Assembly: GCF_000702905.1 (NCBI RefSeq) | Contig: NZ_JNKR01000006.1 | Location: forward strand, 1 to 64,000 | Direction: 5' to 3' | Length of the DNA: 64,000 bases | Source of the DNA: Mitsuokella jalaludinii DSM 13811 | GTDB lineage: Bacteria > Bacillota > Negativicutes > Selenomonadales > Selenomonadaceae | In this document: positions 42,764 through 52,048 of the stretch, piece after piece | Position numbering within the stretch: position 1 is the first letter of the stretch | How the letters are laid out: the number at the start of each line of letters is the position of its first letter | Notes under the pieces: model-generated | Databases searched by the model: none | Seen by the model: only the letters and a program-made list of their open reading frames with translations | What the model was told of the DNA's origin: nothing | Program-made: the position numbers and the translations under genes

Positions 42764-44290
42764 ATGGCAGGTATGGTATATCTGGTCGGGGCTGGTCCTG
42801 GGGACTACCGCCTCATCAGCCTCAAGGCAGTCGACTGCCTGAAGCGCGCCGAGGTCGTTGTCTACGACCGCCTCGCGGATGACCGCATCCTCGGCTGGGC
42901 GCCGCGCGATGCCGAGTTCATCTACGTCGGCAAGGCGTCGAGCCACCACACGATGAAGCAGCCGGACATCAATCAGCTGCTCGTCGACAAGGCGAAAGAG
43001 GGCAAGACAGTCGTGCGCCTCAAGGGCGGCGATCCCTTCGTCTTCGGCCGCGGCGGCGAAGAGGGTCTGCTGCTCGAGGAGAACGGCCTGCCGTTTGAGG
43101 TCGTGCCGGGCATCACGTCGGCCATTTCGGTGCCGGCTTACGCGGGCATCCCCGTCACGCACCGCGGCATCGCGACCTCGTTTGCCGTCGTCACGGGCCA
43201 TGAGGACCCGACGAAGGGCAAGAGCAACATCCACTGGGACAAGCTGGCGACGGGCGTCGACACGCTCGTCTTCCTCATGGGCGTCGCCAATCTGCCGCAC
43301 ATCACGGAAGAACTCATAGAAAACGGACGCCCGGCCGATACGCCGGCAGCCGTTATCCGCTGGGGCACGAAGCCGGAGCAGGAAGTCCTCATGACGACGG
43401 TCGGCACGGCCGCTGAGGATGTCAAGCGGAAGGGACTCAAGCCGCCGGCTATCTTCATCGTCGGCGAGGTCGTCAAGCTGCGCGAGAACCTGCAGTGGTT
43501 CGATAAGCTGAGCCAGAAGCCGCTTTTCGGGCGGACGGTGCTCGTCACGCGCGCGCGCAGCCAGGCATCGAAGCTCACTGCGTGCCTCGAAGAGCTCGGT
43601 GCCCGCGTCATCGAGAAGCCGGCCATCGCGATCGCTGCGCCGGATGACGGCTATGCGGCCGTCGATGCGGCCATCGCAGGAATTGACGCCTACCAGTGGC
43701 TGATCTTCACGAGCACGAATGGCGTCGAGCGCTTCATGGAGCGCCTCTTCGCCGCGGGCCGCGATGTCCGCGCACTCGGCTACGCGAAGGTCGCGGCCAT
43801 CGGGAAGACGACGGCGGGGAAGCTCGCCTCGTACGGCATCCGCGCCGACGTCGTGCCGCAGGAGTTCCGCGCAGAGGGCATCTTAGAAGCCATCAAGGGC
43901 AAGCTGCCGCCGCACGCGAAAATCCTCCTGCCGCGCGCTGCTGCTGCGCGCGAGATCCTGCCCGAGAAGCTGCGCGAGCAGGGGGCCGAGGTCGATGTCG
44001 TGCCGGTCTACCAGACGGTCATGGCGGAGACGGGCGAAGAGGAGCGCGCGGCGCTCCGGAAAGAGCTCGAGAGTGGCGCCATCGACTTCGTGACGTTCAC
44101 GAGCTCGTCGACCGTCGAGAATCTCGTCAAACTGCTCGGCGGCATTGAGCCGCTCGCGGGCGTCAAGGCGGCCTGCATTGGCCCGGTGACGGTCGAGACG
44201 GCCCGTCGGCACGGCATCGAGCCTGCCGTCGTGGCTTCGACGTACACCATTGAAGGTCTCGTCGAGGCCATGCGCGAAAGCCTCGTCTGA
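42764..44290 (+). CDS. cobA-hemD: Uroporphyrinogen-III C-methyltransferase / uroporphyrinogen-III synthase fusion
   Basis: A 508-aa fusion. Residues 1-245 are the SAM-dependent methylase that makes precorrin-2: [45 protein letters not shown] and [17 protein letters not shown]. Residues about 255-500 are HemD, which cyclises hydroxymethylbilane: [27 protein letters not shown] and [14 protein letters not shown]. Two consecutive steps, flux into siroheme or cobalamin, are thus linked in one chain. The fusion is known from clostridia and Negativicutes. The AAGAGGAGAG ribosome site is well placed. Confidence 0.95.
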   Translation: MAGMVYLVGAGPGDYRLISLKAVDCLKRAEVVVYDRLADDRILGWAPRDAEFIYVGKASSHHTMKQPDINQLLVDKAKEGKTVVRLKGGDPFVFGRGGEEGLLLEENGLPFEVVPGITSAISVPAYAGIPVTHRGIATSFAVVTGHEDPTKGKSNIHWDKLATGVDTLVFLMGVANLPHITEELIENGRPADTPAAVIRWGTKPEQEVLMTTVGTAAEDVKRKGLKPPAIFIVGEVVKLRENLQWFDKLSQKPLFGRTVLVTRARSQASKLTACLEELGARVIEKPAIAIAAPDDGYAAVDAAIAGIDAYQWLIFTSTNGVERFMERLFAAGRDVRALGYAKVAAIGKTTAGKLASYGIRADVVPQEFRAEGILEAIKGKLPPHAKILLPRAAAAREILPEKLREQGAEVDVVPVYQTVMAETGEEERAALRKELESGAIDFVTFTSSSTVENLVKLLGGIEPLAGVKAACIGPVTVETARRHGIEPAVVASTYTIEGLVEAMRESLV

Positions 44291-44375
44291 GCAAAGGCGA
44301 GAGCCGACTTCATTCTGTTCTGCGATTGCCATGGCAGGTATCTGCCAGACATCTATGTATTTAGGAGATGTTGTT

Positions 44376-45356
44376 ATGTATAACCAGAAGCTTCGTCCGC
44401 GCCGCATGCGCATCACGCCGGCCATGCGCGCCATGGTCCGGGAGACGACTCTCTCGGCGAAGGATTTTGTCTACCCGATCTTTGTCGTTCCGGGCGAGCA
44501 TGTCAAAGAAGAGATCCCGAGCATGCCGAACTGCTACCATCTCTCGGTCGACAATGCGGTCGAGCTTGCCAAGGAGATCGCATCGCTCGGCATCCCGGCT
44601 GTCGAGGTCTTCGGCCTGCCGGAGTACAAGGATGCAGACGGCTCTTCAGCCTGGGACCCGACGAGCCCGGTGCAGCGCGCCATCAAGGCCATCAAGGCCG
44701 CGGTGCCAGAGCTCATGATTATCGGCGATGTCTGCCTCTGCCAGTACACGACGCATGGCCACTGTGGCCATCTCGAGGGCCATTACGTCGACAACGACAA
44801 GACGCTCAAACTCCTGCAGAAAGTCGCCGTCTCGCAGGCTGAGGCCGGTGCCGACATCATCGCGCCGTCCGACATGATGGACGGCCGCGTTGCCGCCATC
44901 CGCGAGGCACTCGACGAGCACGGTTTCCAGAATGTCTCCATCATGAGCTACGCCGTCAAGTACGCTTCGGGCTACTACGGACCGTTCCGCGATGCCGCCG
45001 ACAGCGCACCTCAGTTCGGTGACCGCCGCCAGTACCAGATGGATCCGGCCAATGCGCGCGAGGCGCTCAAGGAAGTCGACCTCGATGTCATGGAAGGTGC
45101 GGACATCATCATGGTCAAGCCGGCACTCGCTTACCTCGATGTCGTGCGCCAGGTCCGCGACCACATCCACCATCCTGTCGCTGTCTACAATGTCAGCGGC
45201 GAGTACGCGATGGTCAAGGCTGCGGCAGCGAACGGCTGGATCGACGAGAAGCGCATCGTGCTCGAGACGCTGACGAGCATGAAGCGCGCCGGTGCGGACA
45301 TCATCATCACGTACCACGCACTGGATGCGGCAAGATGGCTCAAGGAAGAGGAGTAA
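44376..45356 (+). CDS. hemB: Delta-aminolevulinic acid dehydratase (porphobilinogen synthase)
   Basis: Condenses two aminolevulinates to porphobilinogen. The 326-aa TIM barrel has [14 protein letters not shown], the cysteine-rich zinc site, and so is a zinc-type enzyme. It also has [16 protein letters not shown] and [10 protein letters not shown] with the two catalytic lysines. ATG 44376 is 8 nt after TAGGAG. The hemL start follows 3 nt after the stop. Confidence 0.96.
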   Translation: MYNQKLRPRRMRITPAMRAMVRETTLSAKDFVYPIFVVPGEHVKEEIPSMPNCYHLSVDNAVELAKEIASLGIPAVEVFGLPEYKDADGSSAWDPTSPVQRAIKAIKAAVPELMIIGDVCLCQYTTHGHCGHLEGHYVDNDKTLKLLQKVAVSQAEAGADIIAPSDMMDGRVAAIREALDEHGFQNVSIMSYAVKYASGYYGPFRDAADSAPQFGDRRQYQMDPANAREALKEVDLDVMEGADIIMVKPALAYLDVVRQVRDHIHHPVAVYNVSGEYAMVKAAAANGWIDEKRIVLETLTSMKRAGADIIITYHALDAARWLKEEE

Positions 45357-45359
45357 GGT

Positions 45360-46679
45360 ATGCTGAATCTCGAAAAATCTCTGGCGGCTTTTAACGAAGC
45401 CAAGACGCTCATGCCGGGCGGCGTCAACAGCCCGGTCCGCTCGTACGCCAATGTCGACTGTAATCCGCCGTTCATCGCGAAGGCGAAGGGTGACCGCATC
45501 TTCGACATTGACGGCAACGAGTACATCGACTACGTGGGGTCGTGGGGCCCGATGGTCGTCGGCCATGCTCACCCGAACGTCGTCAAGGCGCTGCAGGAGG
45601 CGGCGACGCGCGGCACGAGCTACGGTGCGCCGACGCTCTTAGAGTCGGAGCTCGCGAAGCTCGTCATGCAGGTCTACCCGTCCATCGAGGTCATCCGCAT
45701 GGTCAACTCGGGCACGGAGGCGACGATGAGCGCGCTGCGCCTGGCGCGCGGCTACACAGGGCGCGAGAAGATCGTCAAGTTCATCGGCTGCTACCACGGC
45801 CACAGCGACAGCCTGCTCGTCAATGCCGGTTCGGGCATGGCGACGTTCGGCGTGCCGAGTTCGCCGGGCGTCACGAAGGGCACGGCGGCGGACACGATCT
45901 CGGTGCCCTACAACGACGTCGAGGCCATCACGAAGGTCATGGATGAGATGGGCGACGAGATCGCAGCGGTCATCATCGAGCCGGTTGCGGGCAACATGGG
46001 CTGCGTGCCGCCGAAGCAGGGCTACCTGCGCAAGATCCGTGAGCTCACGCAGGCGCACGGCACGATCCTGATCTTCGATGAGGTCATGTGCGGCTTCCGC
46101 GCGTCGCTCGGCGGTGCACAGGCGGCCTATGGCATCACGCCGGATCTCACGTGCCTCGGCAAGATCATCGGCGGCGGCCTGCCGGTCGCGGCTTACGGCG
46201 GACGACGCGACATCATGATGAAGGTCTCGCCGGCGGGGCCTGTCTATCAGGCGGGCACGCTCTCGGGCAATCCGCTCGCGATGACGGCCGGCATCGAGAC
46301 GCTCAAGATCATCACAGCAGAGCCGGAGCCGGGCGAGGCCGACTACAGCCGCATGCTGACGCTCAAGACGAAGAAGCTCCTGCTCGGCTGGCTCGAGAAG
46401 GCCAAGGAAGCCGGCGTCACGATCCAGGCGCATCAGGCCGGCTCGATGTTCGGCATCTTCTTCAACGAGCATGAGGTCTACAATTACGATGACTCGTGCG
46501 CTTCGGACCAGGAAGCCTTCAAGGTCTGGTTCAAGAGCATGCTCGAGCAGGGCATCTACCTCGCACCGTCGCAGTTCGAGACCCTCTTCATGTCCGGCGC
46601 ACACAGTGACGAAGACATCGACCGCACGATCGAGGCCGCAGGCAAGGCCTTCAAGGCAGTGGCAGAGAGCCGCCGCTGA
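45360..46679 (+). CDS. hemL: Glutamate-1-semialdehyde 2,1-aminomutase
   Basis: PLP enzyme that makes 5-aminolevulinate from the HemA product. The 439-aa class III aminotransferase fold has MPGGVNSPVRSY, MVNSGTEATMSALRLAR, FIGCYHGHSDSLLV, IFDEVMCGFR and CLGKIIGGGLPVAAYGG with the Schiff-base lysine. It is the last gene of the operon. A long structured element (46703-46888) and then a terminator (46922) follow, so the element is in the operon's 3' UTR. Confidence 0.96.
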   Translation: MLNLEKSLAAFNEAKTLMPGGVNSPVRSYANVDCNPPFIAKAKGDRIFDIDGNEYIDYVGSWGPMVVGHAHPNVVKALQEAATRGTSYGAPTLLESELAKLVMQVYPSIEVIRMVNSGTEATMSALRLARGYTGREKIVKFIGCYHGHSDSLLVNAGSGMATFGVPSSPGVTKGTAADTISVPYNDVEAITKVMDEMGDEIAAVIIEPVAGNMGCVPPKQGYLRKIRELTQAHGTILIFDEVMCGFRASLGGAQAAYGITPDLTCLGKIIGGGLPVAAYGGRRDIMMKVSPAGPVYQAGTLSGNPLAMTAGIETLKIITAEPEPGEADYSRMLTLKTKKLLLGWLEKAKEAGVTIQAHQAGSMFGIFFNEHEVYNYDDSCASDQEAFKVWFKSMLEQGIYLAPSQFETLFMSGAHSDEDIDRTIEAAGKAFKAVAESRR

Positions 46680-46702
46680 GTTTTTGCAAAGTTGACGCCG
46701 AC

Positions 46703-46888
46703 GGGACGGGGTTGGCCAACACTGCGCGATGAGCCCCTGCTAAACCGATTTTTTGCCTCAGAATCTCAATCCTTGCCAAAGAGCTAAACGCGCGTTGCTT
46801 GGACGACGCTCTTTGGCAAGGGCGGGATGGCAAAAAATCGGTTCTTCACGCAGGGCCTCAACGCTCCGCTTCTGGCCAGTCCCGTCCC
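46703..46888 (+). repeat. Structured 3'-UTR element, long form, copy 1
   Basis: An imperfect hairpin of 186 nt. Outer helix: gggacggg (46703-46710) with cccgtccc (46881-46888), then tggcca with tggcca. Internal-loop strands acactgcgc (46719-46727) and gctccgctt (46863-46871) follow. The second helix pairs the cctgc that ends at 46740 with gcagg at 46850-46854. Third helix: 46745-46757 with 46829-46841 (13 bp, perfect). Apical helix: 46771-46784 with 46808-46821 (14 bp, perfect). It is homologous to 58742-58926, with compensatory changes in the helices. It begins 24 nt after the hemL stop. Small reading frames inside it are treated as spurious. Confidence 0.8.
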
Positions 46889-46921
46889 TCTGGCTAGTGC
46901 AACGCCCGTTTTCATGCACAT

Positions 46922-46955
46922 AAAAACGCTGACAGCTTTTGCCAGCGTTTTTTTC
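46922..46955 (+). terminator. Terminator of the tetrapyrrole operon
   Basis: aaaaacgctg and cagcgttttt pair across acagcttttgc and are followed by further T. It lies downstream of the structured element. Confidence 0.85.
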
Positions 46956-47039
46956 GTGGGATTTGTGCGACCTCAATGGTCAATCGTGACATGGCGGCAG
47001 GGTGGCAGGGCCCTGCTGCCCTGCTGCCGATTCACTGTG

Positions 47040-47918
47040 TCAGCCAATCTCAATCGTATAGCTGAACACCGCTTCTTCGCCTGCTGCGAGGCGTTCACTT
47101 CCCTCGCGGTCGGCGAAGTCGCCATCGAAGTCCTCGTAGTCGGCGTGGCCGTGCCATGGCTCGATGCAGATGAATGGCGCGCCGCCCTGGCCCGGGGTCC
47201 AGAAGCCCCAGTAGGGGAAGTCCTTGGCGATGACAGACAGCGACTTATCGCTCTTTGTCGAGCGCAGCGTGACCTTGTCCGACTTGAGATTGTGGTAGGC
47301 GAGGACGTCGTCCTTGAATTCTTCATAGCAGAGCGGCAGGCGCGTACCCTTGAGCGGTTTCGTGCCATGCGCGCGAAGGTACTGGCCCTCCTTGTTGAGA
47401 GGCATGTTCGGCGCATCCTCTTCATGGTTGAACTCGAGGTAATAGTCGGAGAATGCTTCCCCGTGCACGATCGGGCAGCGGAAGGCGTCGTGTGCGCCGA
47501 TCGAGTAGATCATCTCGTGGTCGTCGTGGTTGTGCACCGTCCAGATGATCTTGACCTGTTTCCCGTGGAGTTCGTAGGCCACCTGGAGCTCGAATTTCCA
47601 CGGATAGCGCGCGAGCGATTCCTCCGTCCAGCAGAGCGAGAAGGCGATGCGGTCCGCCTCTTTCTCGACGAGCTGAAAATCGGAGATGCGGCCGAGGCCG
47701 TGGCTCGGCAGTTCGTACGTCTTGCCGCCCACACGGTACTTGTTGTCCTTGAGCTTGCCGACGATCGGGAAGAGCACCGGTGAGCTGTAGCGCCACCAGG
47801 TCGGGTCGCCGTTCCAGAGGTATTCCGTCTCGTCCTCGCGTTCCTTGATGGAGCGCAATTCCGCGCCGTGGTCGCGCACTTGCACGCAGAGCTCGTCGTT
47901 CTCAATAGTATAAAGCAT
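47040..47918 (-). CDS. Aldose 1-epimerase (galactose mutarotase) family protein
   Basis: A 292-aa beta-sandwich mutarotase of the LacX/YihR-like group. DHGAELRSIKERED is the N-terminal strand, WNGDPTWWRYSSPVLFPIVGKL the typical block (P-x-L-F-P), YELPSHGLGR holds the substrate His, IGAHDAFRCP the second His, and ICIEPWHGHAD the catalytic Glu region. gaggga lies 6 nt before the ATG. It stands alone and is divergent from pdxST. The sugar is not visible from sequence. Confidence 0.88.
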   Translation of the reverse strand: MLYTIENDELCVQVRDHGAELRSIKEREDETEYLWNGDPTWWRYSSPVLFPIVGKLKDNKYRVGGKTYELPSHGLGRISDFQLVEKEADRIAFSLCWTEESLARYPWKFELQVAYELHGKQVKIIWTVHNHDDHEMIYSIGAHDAFRCPIVHGEAFSDYYLEFNHEEDAPNMPLNKEGQYLRAHGTKPLKGTRLPLCYEEFKDDVLAYHNLKSDKVTLRSTKSDKSLSVIAKDFPYWGFWTPGQGGAPFICIEPWHGHADYEDFDGDFADREGSERLAAGEEAVFSYTIEIG

Positions 47919-47974
47919 TTGATTCCCTCATTTCTTTTTTTGGAAAATTACCTTTTGTTGTTCATTCGCGTTAG

Positions 47975-48041
47975 GGTCAGTCTATTCCTGCAAGGCAAGG
48001 CCAGATTTCTTCCGTCGCTTTGCCTAGAAGGTGGACTGACC
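47975..48041. repeat. 67-nt inverted-repeat structure in the mutarotase/pdxS control region
   Basis: ggtcagtc (47975-47982) and gactgacc (48034-48041) are perfect outer arms. Inside, aggcaa pairs with ttgcct. The function is unknown: an operator, a leader structure of the mutarotase transcript, or a terminator reading right (gtattttt follows). Confidence 0.5.
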
Positions 48042-48155
48042 GTATTTTTGACCTTGTGAAAATAAAGTGGATTGAGACTTTTGATAGACCCAGAAAGGCG
48101 TATACTGGGGAATGTAATCATTCCGGTGCACAGCAAGAGAGATGGAGGAATCGAT

Positions 48156-49040
48156 ATGGCAGAACAATTTGACAATCGCTATGAACTCAACAAGCAGCTC
48201 GCCCAGATGCTCAAGGGCGGCGTCATCATGGACGTCACGACGCCGGAGCAGGCGCAGATCGCGGAGGAGGCCGGTGCGTGTGCCGTCATGGCGCTCGAGC
48301 GCATCCCGGCTGACATCCGCGCGGCGGGCGGTGTCTCGCGCATGAGCGACCCGAAGATGATCAAAGGCATCCAGCAGGCCGTTTCCATCCCGGTCATGGC
48401 CAAGTGCCGCATCGGCCACTTCGTCGAGGCGCAGGTGCTCGAGGCCATCGAGATTGACTACATCGACGAGAGCGAGGTCCTCTCGCCGGCCGATGATGTC
48501 TATCACATCGACAAGCGCAAGTTCCGTGTGCCGTTCGTCTGCGGTGCGCGCGACCTCGGTGAAGCGCTGCGCCGCATCGCGGAGGGCGCCTCGATGATCC
48601 GCACGAAGGGCGAGCCGGGCACGGGCGATGTCGTGCAGGCCGTGCGCCACATGCGCAAGATCAACTCCCAGATTGCCACGCTGATCGCAAAGCGCGAGGA
48701 TGAGCTCTTTGAGGCGGCCAAGGCACTCGCTGTGCCGTACGCGCTCGTTCGGTATGTCCACGACAATGGCCGCCTGCCGGTCGTCAATTTCGCCGCGGGC
48801 GGCGTCGCGACGCCTGCCGATGCCGCGCTGATGATGCAGCTCGGCGCCGAAGGTGTTTTCGTCGGCTCTGGCATCTTCAAGTCGGGCAATCCGGCGAAGC
48901 GCGCCCGCGCCATCGTGCAGGCCGTGACGAACTACGAGGATCCGAAGATCATCGCGGAGCTCTCCGAAGACCTCGGCGAGGCAATGGTTGGCATCAACGA
49001 AGAGGAGATCGAGATCCTGATGGCCGAGAGGGGAAAATGA
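48156..49040 (+). CDS. pdxS: Pyridoxal 5'-phosphate synthase, synthase subunit PdxS
   Basis: Makes PLP from ribose-5-P, glyceraldehyde-3-P and ammonia delivered by PdxT. The 294-aa barrel has [49 protein letters not shown] with the catalytic lysine, [14 protein letters not shown] with the second lysine, and [20 protein letters not shown] 48156 is 5 nt after GGAGGAA; longer upstream reading is not supported. pdxT follows 1 nt downstream. Confidence 0.97.
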   Translation: MAEQFDNRYELNKQLAQMLKGGVIMDVTTPEQAQIAEEAGACAVMALERIPADIRAAGGVSRMSDPKMIKGIQQAVSIPVMAKCRIGHFVEAQVLEAIEIDYIDESEVLSPADDVYHIDKRKFRVPFVCGARDLGEALRRIAEGASMIRTKGEPGTGDVVQAVRHMRKINSQIATLIAKREDELFEAAKALAVPYALVRYVHDNGRLPVVNFAAGGVATPADAALMMQLGAEGVFVGSGIFKSGNPAKRARAIVQAVTNYEDPKIIAELSEDLGEAMVGINEEEIEILMAERGK

Positions 49041-49041
49041 T

Positions 49042-49608
49042 ATGGCAAAGAGAATTGGTGTGCTTGCCGTGCAGGGGGCCTTTGCCGAGCACGAAGCGAT
49101 GCTCAGTTCCATCGGCGCAGAGTGCCGCGAATTGCGCAGCGCAGCGGATCTCGAACAGAAGCCGGACGCCCTCGTGCTGCCGGGCGGCGAGAGCACGGTC
49201 CAGCGCAAGCTGCTCATGGAAAGCGGCATGCTCGCACCCATCAAGTCGTGGATCGAGGAGGGCATGCCTGTACTCGCGACATGCGCCGGCCTCATCCTCT
49301 TGGCAGAGCATCTGAGCAACGATGAGCGCACGTGCTTCAAGACGCTGCCTGTCACCGTGCGCCGCAACGCCTACGGCCGCCAGCTCGGCAGCTTCATCAC
49401 CGAGGCCGAAGTCCGCCATATCGGCATGATGCGCCAGAACTTCATCCGCGCGCCGTACATCGAAGCGGCTGGTCCGGGTGTCGAAGTTCTCTCCGAGACA
49501 GATGGTCATATCACGGCTGTGCGCTACAAGAAGCAACTGGCGCTCGCCTTCCATCCCGAAGTTGGCCCCGACACGCGGCTGCACGAGGCCTTTCTGCGCA
49601 TGATATGA
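49042..49608 (+). CDS. pdxT: Pyridoxal 5'-phosphate synthase, glutaminase subunit PdxT
   Basis: A 188-aa class I glutamine amidotransferase that feeds ammonia to PdxS. GVLAVQGAFAEHEAML is the N-terminus, LPGGESTVQRKL the glycine-rich site, ATCAGLILLAE carries the catalytic Cys, and AFHPEVGPDTRLHEAFL the His/Glu of the triad. It is operonic with pdxS, and a strong terminator follows 14 nt after the stop. Confidence 0.96.
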   Translation: MAKRIGVLAVQGAFAEHEAMLSSIGAECRELRSAADLEQKPDALVLPGGESTVQRKLLMESGMLAPIKSWIEEGMPVLATCAGLILLAEHLSNDERTCFKTLPVTVRRNAYGRQLGSFITEAEVRHIGMMRQNFIRAPYIEAAGPGVEVLSETDGHITAVRYKKQLALAFHPEVGPDTRLHEAFLRMI

Positions 49609-49622
49609 GAAAATGGAACAAG

Positions 49623-49656
49623 AATAGGAGATACCAATCCGGTATCTCCTATTTTT
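49623..49656 (+). terminator. pdxST terminator
   Basis: aataggagatacc and ggtatctcctatt form a 13-bp stem followed by T. Confidence 0.9.
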
Positions 49657-49666
49657 ATGAGCACGA

Positions 49667-50416
49667 TTATTTGATGATGTGCTTGCCGCCGATGTAGCGC
49701 GGCTGCCAGTAGCTGTTGGACAGGCTGTCGATGCGGACGCCGCGGCTGGAGGAGGCGTGGATGAACTGGTCGTTGCCGAGGTAGATGCCGCAGTGGGAGG
49801 GGCCGGGCTCGTAGGTGGTGAAGAAGACGAGGTCGCCGGGCTCGAGCTGGCTCTTGCTCGTCGTGCGCAGGCCGAGGCGGTACTGGTCGTCGGCGAGACG
49901 CGGGATGCTGATGCCGTTCTTGCCGAAGACATACTGCAGGTAGCCAGAGCAGTCAAAGGCCTTTGGCGTCGCGCCGCCGAAGCTGTAGGGCACGCCGATG
50001 TACGACTTGGCTGTCGAGATGATGCTGCTGACCTTGCTGCGCTCGAGGATCGGCTTGTTGTTGGGCACGGTCGGGCCGTAGTTCGGCGCCGTGCTCTTCA
50101 GGCGCTCGAGCAGGGCTTCCTTATCCTTGATTGAGCCGTGGTGGATGGACTTTGTATCTTTGAGAGCGCGCCAGGTCGCGTTGTTGACGACGCCTGTTGC
50201 GCGCAGGTTGTTGTCCTTCTGGAACTGCGTGACGACGCGCTTCGTCTCTTCGCCGAAGATGCCGTCGATGTCCTTGATCGTGTAGCCGACGTTCTGGAGC
50301 TTCTGCTGCAGTAGCATGACGTCGCGTCCGGAGGAATTGATCTTGAGGACGGGGGCGGCAAAGACGGTGGCTGAGAACAGCACGGAAAAGAGTCCGGCAA
50401 GCAGGCCGGTTTTCAT
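49667..50416 (-). CDS. NlpC/P60 peptidoglycan hydrolase with PG-binding domain
   Basis: A 249-aa exported cell-wall hydrolase. The signal peptide (MKTGLLAGLFSVLFSATVFA) is followed by a peptidoglycan-binding domain (GRDVMLLQQKLQNVGY ... DGIFGEETKRVVTQFQ). A linker and then the NlpC/P60 domain follow, with AFDCSGYLQYV (Cys156), GPSHCGIYLG (His208) and FIHASSSRGV. It cleaves D-Glu-dipeptide stem bonds. ATG 50416 has AGGAG 7 nt upstream; ATG 50434 is an alternative. It lies behind the ArsR gene on the same strand. Confidence 0.92.
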   Translation of the reverse strand: MKTGLLAGLFSVLFSATVFAAPVLKINSSGRDVMLLQQKLQNVGYTIKDIDGIFGEETKRVVTQFQKDNNLRATGVVNNATWRALKDTKSIHHGSIKDKEALLERLKSTAPNYGPTVPNNKPILERSKVSSIISTAKSYIGVPYSFGGATPKAFDCSGYLQYVFGKNGISIPRLADDQYRLGLRTTSKSQLEPGDLVFFTTYEPGPSHCGIYLGNDQFIHASSSRGVRIDSLSNSYWQPRYIGGKHIIK

Positions 50417-50482
50417 GAGATGACTCCTGTGCATACGATCGAGTCCTTTCCAAGGGTAACAAGGGTCAACGGGGATGATGTG

Positions 50483-50863
50483 TCAGGATTCGCGCACGTG
50501 GTCGAGTCCCTGGCACATGAGCTTGACGACATGGTCATCTGCGAGGGAATACCAGGCCTCCTTGCCGTCCTTGCGGTACTTGACGAGCCTGGCCGTGCGC
50601 AGGACGCGCAGCTGGTGCGAGATGGCCGACTGGCCCATCTGCAGGGCTTCGGCGATGTCGCAGACGCACATCTCCTCTTCGACAACGAGCAAGGAGAGCA
50701 GTTTGATGCGCGTCTTGTCGCCGAGCACCTTGAAGAGCTCCGACAGGCGCAGGCTCGTCTCGTCGTCGAGCTTGTGGGTCAGTGCGTATTGGATCCGCTC
50801 GGGATGCGGGTGATTGACCTCGCAGAGCGCGCAGCGGTCTTCATTCTTGATGGTATCGTCCAT
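50483..50863 (-). CDS. ArsR/SmtB-family metal-sensing repressor (CadC-like)
   Basis: A 126-aa winged-helix repressor: LFKVLGDKTRIKLLSLL and MGQSAISHQLRVLRTARLVKYRKDG form the DNA-binding part. An N-terminal CALC pair (Cys11, Cys14) and CVC in MCVCDIAEAL (Cys66, Cys68) match the metal-binding cysteines of CadC-type sensors of Cd, Pb or Zn. No metal-efflux ATPase or carrier is adjacent; neighbours are cell-wall genes. The ATG lies 34 nt downstream of the end of mupG on the same strand. Confidence 0.9.
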   Translation of the reverse strand: MDDTIKNEDRCALCEVNHPHPERIQYALTHKLDDETSLRLSELFKVLGDKTRIKLLSLLVVEEEMCVCDIAEALQMGQSAISHQLRVLRTARLVKYRKDGKEAWYSLADDHVVKLMCQGLDHVRES

Positions 50864-50897
50864 TTGTTTCGTATTTCCTCTCGCATAGGGTATATAG

Positions 50898-52001
50898 TTA
50901 TATTATATCAGTTTCAGGGGCGAACCGGAACGAAAATTTTCTTCCCGGTGTGATGTACTGCAGCAGGTTGCACTCACTCTCGTCGACCATGGCGGCGACG
51001 TTCGTGCGCGGGTCGGCTGGTTGCGGCATGCGGATGATCTGTAGTTCGCCCATGTAGCGGCCGTAGCCTTCGTTGTCGATGGTGATGGCGCCTATGGGGT
51101 GCGTCGTCGCGTTGTCGGGCAGGACCTTGGCATGCATCTCGCGCAGCAGCCGGCGGCTCTCCTGCGCGCGGATGGCATCGCGCGCTTCGTCGAGGCGCGC
51201 GGTGAAGGTGTGGGCGAGGAGTTCGCGCTGGACGGGATCCTTCGTCATGTAGCGCGCGTGCAGCGTGACCTGGTCGCCCTGGAGATGGCCGATGCCCTGG
51301 ATCTCTTCAGCCGTCGGCAGGGAGTCGGCGAGGAAGACGGAGTCGCAGCCGAGTGCGACGAGGTGGCGGGCGGAGAGCTCGGCCGCTTCGTCGCGGTGCT
51401 CTTCTAGTGTCGGCAGGCCGTCCTTGAGCGGCGAGCGCCGGCGCCCCTGGCTCGCGACGAAGGCGCCGACGCGGATGCCGTAGCGGTGCAGCAGGATGTT
51501 GGCGTGGACGAGGCTCTGCTCGCTGAGGCCCGTGCCGCGGCGCGGGTAGAAGTTGTGCAGGGCATCGATGCGCGAGAAGTCCGTGCCGGCATCCTGCAGC
51601 TCCTTGAGGATGCGTCGCGTGATCGTCGAGGCGTTGAGTTGGAAGCGCATCTCGGGGAAGCGGTGCGTGAGGCGCGCGATCTCCTCGGCGGAGAAGCCGT
51701 AGTCGAGGCGCAGCGTCGTAATGCCGAGCATGCGGAATGAAGTCGGGTTGAAGTCGGGCAGGTCGAGCAGCTGGCAGGTCGCCGGCGAGACGTCGGAGAT
51801 GACTTCCATGCCGTGGCGGCGCGCCGCCTGCAGCAGCGTGCCGATCTCCTGCTTGAGTGCGCTGACATCCGTCTCAGGGATGTGCAGTGAGATGAAGATG
51901 CGCCGGATGCCATCATGCGCGGCCTTTTCCAAGAGTGCCAGATTCTCCGCTGGCGTGTTGTCGAGGCCGGGATAGAGCGAGATTCCATTATCCATATCCA
52001 T
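50898..52001 (-). CDS. mupG: 6-phospho-N-acetylmuramidase MupG (DUF871 family)
   Basis: Cleaves MurNAc-6-P-GlcNAc in Gram-positive-type wall recycling. The 367-aa protein has a TIM-barrel start (MDNGISLYPGLDNTPAEN), RRIFISLHIPETD, ISDVSP, LRLDYGF, LNASTIT, NFYPRRGTGLSEQ and a C-terminal cyclophilin-like domain (PIGAITIDNEGYGRYMGELQI). ATG 52001 has AAAGGGAG 7 nt upstream; the longer frame to 52052 overlaps murP. It follows murP and murQ in one operon, which supports the name. Confidence 0.9.
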   Translation of the reverse strand: MDMDNGISLYPGLDNTPAENLALLEKAAHDGIRRIFISLHIPETDVSALKQEIGTLLQAARRHGMEVISDVSPATCQLLDLPDFNPTSFRMLGITTLRLDYGFSAEEIARLTHRFPEMRFQLNASTITRRILKELQDAGTDFSRIDALHNFYPRRGTGLSEQSLVHANILLHRYGIRVGAFVASQGRRRSPLKDGLPTLEEHRDEAAELSARHLVALGCDSVFLADSLPTAEEIQGIGHLQGDQVTLHARYMTKDPVQRELLAHTFTARLDEARDAIRAQESRRLLREMHAKVLPDNATTHPIGAITIDNEGYGRYMGELQIIRMPQPADPRTNVAAMVDESECNLLQYITPGRKFSFRFAPETDII

Positions 52002-52048
52002 GTAAAACTCCCTTTCTGTTTGCATATGCGTCTGACAGGGGAAGGTTG

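Noticed and set aside
46758-46976. Small open frames inside the long structured elements (also at 58630-59175 on both strands)
   Set aside because: They exist on both strands, have no ribosome sites, and the conserved unit is the hairpin fold, not a reading frame.
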